Below, one piece after another: positions 63,961 through 64,000 of a stretch of 64,000 nucleotides of DNA. The position numbers were made by a program, and so were the translations under genes. Origin of the DNA: SSC3 sp963769585. Lineage in GTDB: Bacteria > Actinomycetota > Actinomycetes > Propionibacteriales > Nocardioidaceae. The DNA is taken from NCBI GenBank assembly GCA_963769585.1, contig CAVYMJ010000006.1, forward strand, positions 1,860,001 through 1,924,000, written 5' to 3'. Position 1 is the first letter of the stretch. Each line of letters opens with the position of its first letter. The notes beneath the pieces were generated by a model that was given only the letters and a program-made list of their open reading frames with translations, was not told where the DNA came from and made no database searches.

Positions 63961-63994
63961 GCGAAGCCCCCGCGACAAATCGCGGGGGCTTCGC
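63961..63994 (+). terminator. Strong terminator after the H1-like gene
   Basis: Fourteen-pair stem GCGAAGCCCCCGCG / CGCGGGGGCTTCGC around loop ACAAAT, 23 bases after the stop. It closely resembles the pckG terminator in sequence. Confidence 0.9.
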
Positions 63995-64000
63995 TGTCTG

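Noticed and set aside
63295..63978. Minus-strand frame made of FLAGAFLAA repeats that looks like a membrane protein
   Set aside because: It is the complement of lysine and alanine codons of the H1-like gene, which has a proper ribosome site and terminator on the plus strand.

Overview
The window is high-GC actinobacterial DNA. The core order glnA1 / glnE / glnA2 / nadE / panB, a TIGR03086-type thiol-isomerase relative, a SigE-family sigma factor, GAF-ANTAR regulators, a GTP-type PEP carboxykinase and an exact KstR-type operator all fit Actinomycetes, most likely a Nocardioides-like Propionibacteriales member. That assignment is inference from gene content; no rRNA or tRNA gene is visible.

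Left edge (1-23.5 kb): the end of glnA1 with a strong terminator, then a LuxR response regulator / histidine kinase pair, and a run of secreted lipoproteins (PD40 propeller proteins, one frameshifted; a hydrolase-like lipoprotein) with a hotdog thioesterase. A 14-bp copy of the glnA1 3' end recurs at 8.62 kb, and a related site recurs at 22.2 kb. Each of these two outer sites is followed by a broken tyrosine-recombinase C-terminus. Between them lie a membrane-anchored HNH nuclease, an AbiEi/AbiEii toxin-antitoxin pair with a 16-bp-arm operator over its start codon, a Fic relic, a large BTAD/AAA regulator divergent from a methyltransferase-yceI pair, relics of an acetamidase and an excisionase-like protein, and a second histidine kinase / response regulator pair. 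This stretch is rich in frameshifts and reads as an old, decaying island or tandem of islands.

Middle (23.5-51.7 kb): a 1176-residue protein in which a seven-repeat FG-GAP propeller, with exact 165-bp tandem repeats, interrupts a sialidase/sortilin-type propeller; two translationally coupled MEDS proteins (one anti-sigma-like kinase, one STAS); a MarR-controlled membrane gene with a truncated hemerythrin gene; a SigE-like sigma factor with a coupled membrane protein; a complete polyamine uptake and catabolism cluster (aldehyde dehydrogenase, agmatinase-type ureohydrolase, class III aminotransferase, PotABCD-type ABC transporter, Lrp/AsnC regulator, FAD oxidoreductase) whose three control regions share a GATTYCGT motif; two GAF-ANTAR regulators; AraC; a short UvrA-like ATPase; a SnoaL-like protein; and an APH-like / DUF7064-like pair behind a KstR-type box.

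Right edge (52-64 kb): core metabolism. GTP-PEPCK, a secreted trypsin-like protease, GlnE, GlnA2, NadE, PanB, a small membrane protein and a lysine/alanine-rich histone H1-like protein, ending in a strong terminator. GlnE is the adenylyltransferase expected to act on GlnA1, whose last third opens the window; GlnA2 lacks the modified tyrosine.
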